A stretch of DNA of 64,000 nucleotides, from positions 1 through 64,000 of the forward strand of contig DIGA01000095.1 in NCBI GenBank assembly GCA_002419365.1. Reading direction: 5' to 3'. The position numbers and the translations under genes were made by a program. The notes under the pieces are model-generated. The model was not told the DNA's origin, ran no database searches, and was given only the letters and a program-made list of their open reading frames with translations. Below are positions 51,625 through 59,793 of this stretch, piece after piece. The stretch comes from Mageeibacillus sp. UBA5734. GTDB lineage: Bacteria; Bacillota; Clostridia; Saccharofermentanales; UBA5734. How positions within the stretch are numbered: the stretch's first letter is position 1; every line of letters begins with the position of its first letter.

Positions 51625-52812
51625 TCAGATCACCTGACGCCCTGATAAGAAGACTGCCTGGGTCCTGATCGCATCATCCAGCAGCACCAGATCCGCATCC
51701 GCGCCGATCACCAATTCACCTTTACGCCCGGAAAGGCCCAGGTGGTGAGCAGGATTTCTGGTGAGCATCCGAACGGCTGCCCACAAAGGCTGGCCCGCTT
51801 GCTGGCAGACCGTACGTACCAGTCGATCACCTGAAGCAATGCTGCCAGCAAAAAACTTGCGGTCAGGAGATTTGGATACACCATCTTCAAGGATGATCTT
51901 CATCGTTTTGCCAAAAATTTCCATCTCATACTCACCGTCCGGGTAACCGGCCAAGGAGGTCGCATCCGATACGAGCATCAATCGGTCATAGCCAATGCAC
52001 TTGACGGCCAGGCTGATCAGCTCAGGTGGCAGATGGCAGCCATCCGCGATGATTTCCACATCCAGGTCATCCAGGAGCAAGGCAGCCTCCACGACGCCTC
52101 CTCTGCGGAAACCACCTTGCCGAGTGACTGTGGACATCACGCTGTATAAATGGATCACACTGGAAAATCCGGCCAGCTTGGCTGCCTTTACTTCCGTAAA
52201 AGTGGCCTGGCTATGGCCAATGCAGGGAATGATGCCCAGTTTTCGGATCGCGCGGCCGAATTCCAGGACACCTGGCAGCTCTGGAGCCGCCATCCAGCGC
52301 ACAATTGTGCCTTCGGCAGCGGTCACAATGGCCTGGTAGAGAGCTGGGTCAGCTTTTGCGAATTCCGATTCCGTGGCCAGTTCTTTGCCTTTGGCTGGGT
52401 CATCCGCCATGTAGGGGCCTTCTAGGAAAAAACCCAGGAAATGGGGCAGGTTTTCGCGCCCGGCCATGCCTCGCACCGCGGCAACATGCTGCTTCATCTC
52501 ATCGGCTGAATGGACAATCGGGGTCGGGGTCAGGGAGGTGACACCGTGCTCGAGGTGCATCCGGAACCCTTTTGCATAATCCTCGGCAACTGGATTCATG
52601 AAACTGCCACCGCCACCACCATGGGCATGGACATCGATGAAGCCTGGTGCCAGATAGTGACCTGAGCAATCGATCTTCTCAGCATTCGTGACCTTGGGCG
52701 CATCTGGTTCCAAACCCAGCCAGGAGATTTTTCCAGCATCGACCAGCAAAGCACCGTTTGCCAGCAGTTGATCCGGTAAAACCAGGGTACAGTTGTGAAA
52801 AAATTTGGTCAT
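51625..52812 (-). CDS. nagA: N-acetylglucosamine-6-phosphate deacetylase-like protein
   Basis: The 395-residue protein has the NagA metal-site motifs APGFIDVHAHG, FLEGPYMAD, GHSQAT and LVSDATSLAG. Some otherwise conserved parts differ: IHLYSVMS stands where HLFNAM is usual, and DGCHLPPE where DGxHxxP is usual. It may therefore act on another N-acyl amino sugar. GGAGG lies before ATG 52812; the longer frame to 52830 is rejected. It lies between dctM and an aldose-epimerase-like gene in the second TRAP operon. No nagB is adjacent. Confidence 0.85.
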   Translation of the reverse strand: MTKFFHNCTLVLPDQLLANGALLVDAGKISWLGLEPDAPKVTNAEKIDCSGHYLAPGFIDVHAHGGGGGSFMNPVAEDYAKGFRMHLEHGVTSLTPTPIVHSADEMKQHVAAVRGMAGRENLPHFLGFFLEGPYMADDPAKGKELATESEFAKADPALYQAIVTAAEGTIVRWMAAPELPGVLEFGRAIRKLGIIPCIGHSQATFTEVKAAKLAGFSSVIHLYSVMSTVTRQGGFRRGGVVEAALLLDDLDVEIIADGCHLPPELISLAVKCIGYDRLMLVSDATSLAGYPDGEYEMEIFGKTMKIILEDGVSKSPDRKFFAGSIASGDRLVRTVCQQAGQPLWAAVRMLTRNPAHHLGLSGRKGELVIGADADLVLLDDAIRTQAVFLSGRQVI

Positions 52813-52834
52813 ACACACACCTCCGGGCATTTCA

Positions 52835-54142
52835 TCAGGAAATAGCGCCTACCAGTCTGGGAATGAACAGACTGATCTCCGGGAAAAGAAGCAGGATGAT
52901 CGTACAAGCCACCATGGCCAGCACAAAGGGCATCAAGTCCTTGATCGTTTTTTCGGCCCTGACCTGAGCGATGTTACAGCCAAGGATGATGGCATTGCCA
53001 ACAGGCGGTGTCACCAGGCCAATCGCCATGGCCAGTATGAAAACGATGCCAATATGGTATGGGTTGTAACCCAGGTTCATGGCCATCGGCACCAAAACAG
53101 GGGTCAACATCATCAAAAGCAGTCCCATGTCGATAAAGAGGCCCATGGCGACAATGGCCAGGATGATCAACGTCATCAGGACGGTCCCATTGTCCGTCAT
53201 GGCCATCAGCATCTGTGTCAGTTTCAGAGGCGCCTTCAGGAAAGAAAGGACATAGCGGAAGGCGAACGAGGTCGCAATCGCCAGCATGATCATCGTCATG
53301 TTGTCGACAGCTTGCGCCATGCTGCGCCAGAACTGCCTCAGCCCCATGTTCTTGTATATGAAAACCGTGACAAAGAGCGAATAGACAGCCGCAATCGCAG
53401 CCGCTTCAGTTGCAGACGCGACACCCTGGGTCGTGCTGTAAATGATGATGACCATGGCGAACAAGCCAAACAAGGCGTCCTTGACGATCCGAAGATTTTC
53501 CTTCAGGCTCTTTTTTTCACTGTAGGGGTATTTGCGTTTGACCGCGATCCAGATCGTCGGGATTAAAAGCGCCACACCCAGCAGGATGCCCGGCAGATAG
53601 CCCGCGAGGAACATGGTCGTAATCGATAATCCGGCATTCGCATATATGACAAAGAAGATCATGTTCTGGCTCGGCGGAATGATGACACCTTGCACCGAGG
53701 AGGTCACGGTGACCGCAACAGAATATTCCGGATCATAGCCTTCTTTTTTCATGGCTGGAATGATCATGGCCCCAATGGATGAGACATCGGCAACCGAAGA
53801 TCCCGAAATCCCGCCAAAGAGCATGCTGACCAGGACATTGACGATCGCGGTCCCGCCACGCAAACGGCCCACCAGCAACGAGCTGAACTGGACCAGACGC
53901 GTCGAAATATGGCCGTCGGACATGATCTGGCCCATGATCATGAAAAAGGGCACGGCCATGAATGTGAAGGTGTTCAGGCCGGAAGCTGCTGCCGAGAACA
54001 GATTGTAAAGCGGGATATCCAGATACAGGGCGGTGATCAGGGAAGCACCACCCAGGGCAAACGCAACCGGAATCCGGATGATAATGAAAAAAATAATGCT
54101 TCCAAAAAGCAGTGCCAGGGCTATCAATTCATTCGCCGACAT
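52835..54142 (-). CDS. dctM: TRAP transporter large permease (DctM), second system
   Basis: The 435-residue DctM protein shows the family segments MLFGGISGSSVADVSSIGAMIIPAM, GVIIPPSQNMIFF and AIGLVTPPVGNAIILG. The start ATG 54142 (MSANELIALALLF) has AAGGAG upstream; the longer frame is rejected because it only extends further into dctQ. It overlaps dctQ by 14 bases. It is paralogous to the DctM at 48498 but clearly diverged. Confidence 0.94.
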   Translation of the reverse strand: MSANELIALALLFGSIIFFIIIRIPVAFALGGASLITALYLDIPLYNLFSAAASGLNTFTFMAVPFFMIMGQIMSDGHISTRLVQFSSLLVGRLRGGTAIVNVLVSMLFGGISGSSVADVSSIGAMIIPAMKKEGYDPEYSVAVTVTSSVQGVIIPPSQNMIFFVIYANAGLSITTMFLAGYLPGILLGVALLIPTIWIAVKRKYPYSEKKSLKENLRIVKDALFGLFAMVIIIYSTTQGVASATEAAAIAAVYSLFVTVFIYKNMGLRQFWRSMAQAVDNMTMIMLAIATSFAFRYVLSFLKAPLKLTQMLMAMTDNGTVLMTLIILAIVAMGLFIDMGLLLMMLTPVLVPMAMNLGYNPYHIGIVFILAMAIGLVTPPVGNAIILGCNIAQVRAEKTIKDLMPFVLAMVACTIILLLFPEISLFIPRLVGAIS

Positions 54143-54650
54143 GGATGATTCTCCTTGTCTTCTTTTCATCTTTGACAAAAACGCCAATCAAGTTGATGAT
54201 GCAAAAGAGCGTGCTCATTCCGGCGCCAAAAATGACTGGAATGTACCGAAGTCCCTGACTCCAGCCACTGGCGGCCATCGGCTTGTTCCAATACTGGTTC
54301 ATCAATTTGACTCCAAAATACGCCAGGATGACCAGAAACACGCCCTGGAGCAGATAGCGGAAGACGTCCATGGCCTTTTGTAGTCCAGGCGACATTTTTT
54401 CATAAACCGAACCGATATAGAAATGGTCGTCTTTCCAAGTGTTGAACACGATTGAAGGGTATGCAAACCAGCCCAGCAGGAGCAAGACGATTTCATCCGA
54501 CCAGCTCCAGGGATCATTAAACGCATACCGCTTGATGACTTGGACAAAGGACACAGCCAGCATGAGCAGCATCACGGAAATGCAATACCCCTTGATCCAA
54601 ACCAGCAAGACATCGACTTTGCGGCGTAAGGACAGATATAAATGAGTCAT
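54129..54650 (-). CDS. dctQ: TRAP transporter small permease (DctQ), second system
   Basis: The 173-residue protein has four membrane helices and the family segment VIKRYAFNDPWSWSDEIVLLLLGWFAYPS. It links DctP and DctM. It lies 112 bases after the dctP gene, with a terminator-like hairpin in between, so its transcript is probably scarcer than dctP's. Confidence 0.92.
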   Translation of the reverse strand: MTHLYLSLRRKVDVLLVWIKGYCISVMLLMLAVSFVQVIKRYAFNDPWSWSDEIVLLLLGWFAYPSIVFNTWKDDHFYIGSVYEKMSPGLQKAMDVFRYLLQGVFLVILAYFGVKLMNQYWNKPMAASGWSQGLRYIPVIFGAGMSTLFCIINLIGVFVKDEKKTRRIIHVGE

Positions 54651-54703
54651 CTCGTTGACGTTCCTTTCAAGAAATAAATCCTTGTTTCAGCCTGGGAACG
54701 ACT

Positions 54704-54744
54704 GAAAAATAGCCGGCGATTTACCAAAGCAAACCGCCGGCTAT
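54704..54744 (-). terminator. Intercistronic terminator/attenuator between dctP and dctQ
   Basis: On the minus strand ATAGCCGGCG (54744-54735) pairs perfectly with CGCCGGCTAT (54718-54709) and is followed by TTTT. It is a good intrinsic terminator placed inside the operon, so most transcripts may end after dctP. Confidence 0.75.
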
Positions 54745-54762
54745 CGTCATACTTGTTTTGAG

Positions 54763-55848
54763 TTATTGGATGGCGAGAATTTTATCCAGATAATCCTTGT
54801 ACTGAGGGTAATTGCTGTACATAGGCTGGACGGCCTGCTGGAATTCAGTTGTATCGACCTCGATGAATTCAACACCAGCTTCGACGCATTTCTGTTTATA
54901 TTCCTCGGACGCTGCATTAGAAGCTACTATCATGGCATCGATGTATTCATCCAAGGCCTTCATGAAAACTTCTTTCTGCGCATCTGTCATGGCTGAATAG
55001 CATTTTTCACTCATGATATAGACATTCGGGGAAATCTGGTGCTTGTCATAGGTGAAGTATTTGGCTGCTTCATAATGGCCGGTCAGATAATAGCCCATCA
55101 TCGGGTTCTCGGCTACATCCACAACCCCAGTCTGCAAAGCCTGGAAAACTTCGCCAAATGCCATCGGAGTCGGAACTGCACCGAGCGCTTTGATCATGTT
55201 GATAACGATCTCGGATTCCTGGACACGGACTTTCTTGCCCTTGAGGTCAGCCAGGCTGCGGATCGGTTCTTTGGAATAGAAGCTGCGGAATTCTGCATCA
55301 CCGCTGGCTTTGAGGTAAGTGAGGCCCACAATATTGGCATCATGGAGTTTGCCAAGGATCTCCTGGCCCACTTCACTTTCCAGCACGCGGTTGCAATGGT
55401 CGGCATCATTGTAAAGGTAAGGCAGCGTCAGGACGCCCACATCCGGGACAGTCGCCTGGAGAGATGCCAGATTGACACGCGTGAACTCAACTGTACCCGC
55501 CTCGATCATGCCAACAACAGTGGCTTCATCACCCAGCAAGGCATCCGGGAAAAATTCAATCTGCACGGTATTATTGGTTTGCTCCGCCACCTTCTTGATG
55601 AAATCTTCAGCCAATGTTCCAATCGGCGAGTTTGCGGGCTGGTTTTCAGCGAACTGGATCTTGATCACAGGTGCATCCGCGAAAGGATCACTGGGTGTTC
55701 CTGCAGTGGAAGGGGCAGCCGTGGTTGAAGCTTCAGCAGCTGTGGTGGCCGCAGAAGTGGCAGAGGTACTCGTTTGGGCACAACCAGCGCCAGCAAGCAC
55801 CAGCATGGCCAGGGACAAGCTAAAAGCAAGCAATCTCTTCTTGAACAT
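54763..55848 (-). CDS. dctP: TRAP transporter solute-binding lipoprotein (DctP), second system
   Basis: The 361-residue DctP protein has lipobox LAGAGC, an Ala/Thr/Ser linker and the family core (IKIQFAENQPANSPIGTLAEDF; LKGKKVRVQESEIVINMIKALGA; PTPMAFGEVFQALQTGVVDVAENP). KVRVQ carries the carboxylate-binding Arg. GGAGGAG precedes the ATG. It is first in the operon dctP-dctQ-dctM-nagA-epimerase. The NagA neighbour suggests an N-acyl sugar acid as ligand (inference). A leader hairpin lies at 55891-55926. Confidence 0.95.
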   Translation of the reverse strand: MFKKRLLAFSLSLAMLVLAGAGCAQTSTSATSAATTAAEASTTAAPSTAGTPSDPFADAPVIKIQFAENQPANSPIGTLAEDFIKKVAEQTNNTVQIEFFPDALLGDEATVVGMIEAGTVEFTRVNLASLQATVPDVGVLTLPYLYNDADHCNRVLESEVGQEILGKLHDANIVGLTYLKASGDAEFRSFYSKEPIRSLADLKGKKVRVQESEIVINMIKALGAVPTPMAFGEVFQALQTGVVDVAENPMMGYYLTGHYEAAKYFTYDKHQISPNVYIMSEKCYSAMTDAQKEVFMKALDEYIDAMIVASNAASEEYKQKCVEAGVEFIEVDTTEFQQAVQPMYSNYPQYKDYLDKILAIQ

Positions 55849-55890
55849 GTTCGGTCTCCTCCAAAATCTTAATCAGGTTCATCAGAAGTC

Positions 55891-55926
55891 AAAGTGGGAT
55901 GGACATGCAGCTATCCCGCCCACTTT
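55891..55926 (-). promoter_or_regulatory. Leader hairpin of the second TRAP operon
   Basis: AAAGTGGG (55891-55898) pairs with CCCACTTT (55919-55926), with an inner GGGAT/ATCCC pair that can extend or compete with it. It lies about 43 bases upstream of the dctP start and may shield the mRNA 5' end or act in regulation. Confidence 0.5.
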
Positions 55927-56040
55927 AACGAAGCTAATGAGGTGATTCTAATCTCCTTCACAATGGCTGTTCTTTGCAAAATAAAACCGAAATCTTGCAT
56001 ATCCTGACTGGATCAAAGAAATCAGCGAGCAAGGATCACC

Positions 56041-56181
56041 GGGTCGTCGAGCCTGACCATCACTTTGTTCCTGCTCGGCGCAGGTATGGCCACTACCTTC
56101 CCTCGAGCCCTTCCAGCTCGTCAATGCCGTCATTGTCACCTTCATCTAGCTGGCACTTGTCATTTATAATCTGCCCAAGTC
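56041..56181 (+). pseudogene. Decayed fragment of a rarD-like gene
   Basis: The sequence matches the 3' half of the intact rarD gene at 44560-44617 and 44726-44800, read in the same sense. CTTTGTTCCTGCTCGGCGC and GAGCCCTTCCAGCTCGTCAA are near-identical blocks. About 110 bases between them are missing. Translation of the second block gives EPFQLVNAVIVTFI, then a TAG stop where the intact protein has Trp, then LALVIYNLPKS. No upstream half is present. It is a dead remnant of a second copy, directly upstream of the Fic gene. Confidence 0.85.
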
Positions 56182-56238
56182 CAGAATTTCAGACCTTTTA
56201 TTCCGATATCGGTATATAATTGATCTGAGGTGATTGTG

Positions 56239-57159
56239 GTGAAATACATGAGCATAACTGAAGCGAGTCAAAAGTGGCAGATCAGCGATCGCAGGATTCG
56301 CGTGCTTTGTGGGGAAGGCAGAATCGAGGGCGCCGTCAAGATTGGCCGCAACTGGTCCATTCCTATCGATGCAGTGAAACCAGTCGACGCGAGAGAAACT
56401 ACTAAAAAGTTTTACGTGGGGCTGGATGAAGATTTCACAATCGTTGACTCCCTCAAGCACGCGATTGATCAGCATCGCCCTTTTCCGGAGAGACTTGCCC
56501 AGTCGCTGCATGAAAAGCTGGTTGTTGAATGGACCTACAATAGCAATGCGATCGAAGGAAATACCCTGACCCTGTCCGAGACCAAAGTTGTTCTGGAAGG
56601 CATCACGGTTGGAGGCAAGTCACTGACCGAGCATTTGGAAGCCATCAATCACAAGGAAGCAATCCTTTTTATCGAAGATCTCATTGTCAACCAAGAATCC
56701 CTCTCGGAATGGAACATCAAGAACATTCACGCGTTGGTCTTGAGAGAAATTGACACGCTGAATGCGGGGAAATACCGGACGGAAAATGTCGTGATCAGTG
56801 GTGCCAGACATATCCCCCCCAAACACTATGAAATCAATAACCTGATGCAAAAACTGGTCCGGGAATATCAGGAAGATTGGACGGATTTGCATCCGGTCGT
56901 CAAAGCAACCTTGCTTCATGGCGAATTTGTGAAAATACACCCTTTTATCGATGGAAACGGCCGGACAGCGCGGTTACTCCTGAATTTTGAGTTAATGAAG
57001 CAGGGCTATCCTCCGGTCATCATCAAAAATGAAACCCGGGCGGCCTACTACGATGTGCTCGACCTGGCCCATTCCACCATGAACTACAGACCCTTGATCA
57101 AACTCATAAGTGACCTAGTTTTGGAAACTGAACAACTCTGGTTATCCGTGCTGGACTAG
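56239..57159 (+). CDS. Fic-domain protein with N-terminal HTH
   Basis: The protein has about 306 residues. The N-terminal 50 or so residues (MSITEASQKWQISDRRIRVLC) form a MerR/excisionase-like helix-turn-helix. The Fic core has the complete catalytic motif HPFIDGNGRTAR (His at about 234). The inhibitory helix motif SNAIEGN (about 102-108, S-x-x-x-E-G) makes it a class II, self-inhibited Fic enzyme. It should transfer AMP from ATP to a protein hydroxyl; targets of such stand-alone bacterial Fics are mostly unknown. The start is uncertain: GTG 56239 (behind GAGGTGA) gives MKYMSITEA, while ATG 56248 and GTG 56230 are alternatives. Confidence 0.9.
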   Translation: MKYMSITEASQKWQISDRRIRVLCGEGRIEGAVKIGRNWSIPIDAVKPVDARETTKKFYVGLDEDFTIVDSLKHAIDQHRPFPERLAQSLHEKLVVEWTYNSNAIEGNTLTLSETKVVLEGITVGGKSLTEHLEAINHKEAILFIEDLIVNQESLSEWNIKNIHALVLREIDTLNAGKYRTENVVISGARHIPPKHYEINNLMQKLVREYQEDWTDLHPVVKATLLHGEFVKIHPFIDGNGRTARLLLNFELMKQGYPPVIIKNETRAAYYDVLDLAHSTMNYRPLIKLISDLVLETEQLWLSVLD

Positions 57160-57188
57160 TCATGCTGCAAAACTCATTGCCAGCCCAC

Positions 57189-58295
57189 TCACACCGCTGT
57201 CCCACTCACCCGTCCCATGGAGTCCCGGTATTGGCGCGGTGAAAGGCCGGTCTTTTTCTTGAAGATCTTGGAGAAATAGCTTTGGTCGCTGTAACCGACC
57301 TCCGTAGCGAGGCGGTTTAGAGGGATATGCTCTTCCAGCAGCAGTTTCTTGGCCTGGTCGATCCTGACTCGATTAATATAATCCGAAAAGTTTTCGCCGG
57401 TCTCTTTTTTGAACAGGCGGGAGAAGTAGCTGGGGCTCTGGTAAACACTGGAAGCAACGTCTCGCAGGGACAGTTCGGATCGGTAGTTCCTTTTGATGAA
57501 TGTTATGGCATCCTTCATCTCGCGACTGATGTTACAAGTTTGCCTGTCACTGCACTCGATGTACTGTTCAAAGATCGCAACAATCCAGAATTTGATTTCG
57601 TCCTGGTTTCTAAAGCGGTCGATTTTGCTGAAATTGATTTGGTTCAAGGTGTTGATGGTTGCTTGGTCCGCCCCCCGGTGAAGGATGGAACGCGAAATCA
57701 AAACGATCAGCTCGATGATGCCGATTTTCTGGCTATCCCAGTCTTTTCCGGCGGGCAGAATGTTCTGATCCAGTATTTCAACCATGATCTGGATGGCTTC
57801 GCTGATCTGTCCTGACTCGATGCAGAGCATCAAAGCCTTCTCTTTTACAATTTGCGCCTGGAGACCGGCTGAATCATCACGAACCGGATCATGGCTCGCG
57901 TGTGTTCGATCCTTGTCATCCGGCCAGTCGCATTCACCTGGCTGGGAGTCTCGACAGACTTTTTGGACCATCATCTGGAGGACCTGCCGGCAGGAAGTAA
58001 TTCTGGCGCGCTCCTGATCGTTGAGCAGCGCTGGGTTTTCCGTTTTGAATGAACTGCAAACGGTCAGCTGAATCGTCCCGCCCTCAAAAGAGACCGGTTC
58101 CAGCCAATACACGAACCCCGTTCCATCGAGCCAGACAGGCTCTGATGTCTGGCAGGAAAGATGAAAAGGCGTTCCTGGATTGGCACGGGCAGGGAAAATA
58201 ACGTTAGCTTCCGGATCAAAAACGACACACTGTAGATCACAGGCCTGGTGATAGAGTTCAAACACATGGTGAATATCGGGACGCTGACCATTCAT
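57189..58295 (-). CDS. AraC-family regulator with PocR-like sensor
   Basis: The protein has about 368 residues. The N-terminal 130 resemble a PocR-type ligand domain (YHQACDLQCVVFDPEANVIF, with Cys residues that might bind metal or redox ligands). A helical middle region follows (MLCIESGQISEAIQIMVEI). The C-terminal AraC domain has SLRDVASSVYQSPSYFSRLFKKETG and LATEVGYSDQSYFSKIFKKKTG. ATG 58295 is preferred; a start at 58322 would give a nine-residue extension. It lies just beyond the terminator of the PTS/URO-D operon and ends convergent with the Fic gene. Its targets are unknown; the PTS operon is one candidate. Confidence 0.85.
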   Translation of the reverse strand: MNGQRPDIHHVFELYHQACDLQCVVFDPEANVIFPARANPGTPFHLSCQTSEPVWLDGTGFVYWLEPVSFEGGTIQLTVCSSFKTENPALLNDQERARITSCRQVLQMMVQKVCRDSQPGECDWPDDKDRTHASHDPVRDDSAGLQAQIVKEKALMLCIESGQISEAIQIMVEILDQNILPAGKDWDSQKIGIIELIVLISRSILHRGADQATINTLNQINFSKIDRFRNQDEIKFWIVAIFEQYIECSDRQTCNISREMKDAITFIKRNYRSELSLRDVASSVYQSPSYFSRLFKKETGENFSDYINRVRIDQAKKLLLEEHIPLNRLATEVGYSDQSYFSKIFKKKTGLSPRQYRDSMGRVSGTAV

Positions 58296-58340
58296 AAGGG
58301 ATACAACTCCAACGCTTGGCACGTTAAATGCCCTGTCGCC

Positions 58341-58376
58341 TGAAAGAAAAGGAGGCCGCAGCCTCCTTTTCTTTCA
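58341..58376 (-). terminator. Strong hairpin terminator of the PTS operon
   Basis: TGAAAGAAAAGGAGGC and GCCTCCTTTTCTTTCA are perfect 16-base arms with a four-base loop. The T-rich descending arm supplies the weak hybrid. It is symmetric and may act on both strands, but only minus-strand genes approach it. Confidence 0.85.
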
Positions 58377-58393
58377 AGCCAATCAGGCTGCTA

Positions 58394-59419
58394 TTATCTG
58401 AGTTTGCCGTATTTCTCGAAGCATTCGAGGGCGTAGAGCATGGATTCCTTGGTGACACCGATCGCGTTCAAGTAGCCGTATTCGACGCCGATCAGGCCGC
58501 CCTGGGGGGTCGCCCATTTCTCGACCAGCTGTTTGACTTCGTCTTCGATTTTCTGCTTGTCACCCGTAGGCAGCGTAGCCTGGATGTCGACTGCAACTTC
58601 AAAGCAGACTTTGCCGCGTGCGATCGCCGAGACTTCATCAATACCCAGCAGTTGCGGCTGATGGATGTTGATGATGTCGGCACCGACTTCGATGATGTCG
58701 GGCAGGATTTCGTTGACCTTGCCATCGGTATGGAAGCGGACGTCCATGCCACAACGGTGGGCCGCATCGAAGATGCGCTTGTACTGGGGCTTGAAGATCG
58801 AGCGGAAGACTTCCGGCGAGACCATCAGGTTGTTCTGGGTGCCCCAGTCATCGGTGGTGTCGTAGCAATGGATCCGGCCCTTGCCCAGGCGATAGGCTTC
58901 TTCGATGATGCCGATTTGGTAGTCGGCCATTCTTGTCGCCAAGCCTTCGACCAGTTCGGGCTCGAGCATACAGTCGACCAGAGTGTCATCGAAGCCACGC
59001 AGGAAGTGCATGCGTTCGAACATGCAGTGCGGGCTGTTCATCTGGACATACAGGCCTTTGCGCTCGGCCTCGTCCAGCGCCTCCTCGAGGCCATCGAAAC
59101 GGCCTTCGGCGCGCGGATCCGGCAGCTCATAGGTCTCATAGTCCTCAACATCCGGGATGGCGATGTTCTTGACCTGGCCCATGTCAGAACCGGTGGCATC
59201 CTCACTGCTCCAGAGACAGCCCCATTCGTCGAGCTTGCCGTTCTGGGGCCGGGCTTTTTTCTTCACGGTGTAAGCGGCGTCCGGATCACGCTTGTTCTTG
59301 TCCGGCAGGACAAAGATCCGGTAGACATCGCCTTTCTGGCCGATCCGGTCAAATCGCAGGCCGATCCGCTCGGGTCCTGTGAATTTGATGTTGCCCTTGA
59401 TGATTTCGTAACCAGTCAT
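58394..59419 (-). CDS. Uroporphyrinogen-decarboxylase (URO-D) superfamily protein
   Basis: The 341-residue TIM-barrel protein belongs to the URO-D/methyltransferase superfamily but not to HemE. Recognisable parts are RIHCYDTTDDWGTQNNLMVSPE, CGMDVRFHTDGKVNEILPDIIEVGADIINIHQPQ and the C-terminal GGLIGVEYG. The usual zinc motif of corrinoid-linked methyltransferases (H-x-C) is replaced by H-T-D, so thiol methyl transfer is doubtful. It is the last gene of an ascorbate-type PTS operon, 10 bases after the IIB gene. It may decarboxylate or otherwise act on the sugar-acid phosphate delivered by the PTS (inference); no UlaD is present. Confidence 0.8.
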   Translation of the reverse strand: MTGYEIIKGNIKFTGPERIGLRFDRIGQKGDVYRIFVLPDKNKRDPDAAYTVKKKARPQNGKLDEWGCLWSSEDATGSDMGQVKNIAIPDVEDYETYELPDPRAEGRFDGLEEALDEAERKGLYVQMNSPHCMFERMHFLRGFDDTLVDCMLEPELVEGLATRMADYQIGIIEEAYRLGKGRIHCYDTTDDWGTQNNLMVSPEVFRSIFKPQYKRIFDAAHRCGMDVRFHTDGKVNEILPDIIEVGADIINIHQPQLLGIDEVSAIARGKVCFEVAVDIQATLPTGDKQKIEDEVKQLVEKWATPQGGLIGVEYGYLNAIGVTKESMLYALECFEKYGKLR

Positions 59420-59429
59420 GATGTGCCCC

Positions 59430-59732
59430 TTACTTCTTCAGATACTGTGGGAAGTTGGCCTCAATGGCGTCGATCATGGTCTTTTTCACGCCTTCAGCAT
59501 CCACCAGGTTGGTCGTGACTGCGACGACAGCATTGGAAGGAGGAAGCATGTCGGCCCATTCCGGACTGGTGATGACCAGGTCTGTCGTATGCATGTAAGC
59601 CATGGCTTCGCCAAAGGCACAAGACTCGACGTTAGCCTCGATGTTGCTTTGATTGCAAATGTTTTGGATGTTGATTTTGAGAATGGTGGATGTCCCCATT
59701 CCGTTGCCACAGACGCAGAGAATGTTCAGCAT
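59430..59732 (-). CDS. PTS IIB component, ascorbate/galactitol type
   Basis: The 100-residue soluble protein has the phospho-Cys loop CVCGNGMGTSTILK (Cys8 of CGNGMGTS is the phosphate carrier). It matches UlaB/SgaB-like IIB proteins. It takes phosphate from IIA and passes it to the sugar bound in the IIC channel. TAGGAGG precedes the ATG. Confidence 0.93.
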   Translation of the reverse strand: MLNILCVCGNGMGTSTILKINIQNICNQSNIEANVESCAFGEAMAYMHTTDLVITSPEWADMLPPSNAVVAVTTNLVDAEGVKKTMIDAIEANFPQYLKK

Positions 59733-59793
59733 GTTTTGTTCCTCCTAAATGGACCAGTCAGTTGAATGATTATGGTTATACTTCTATTGGATC

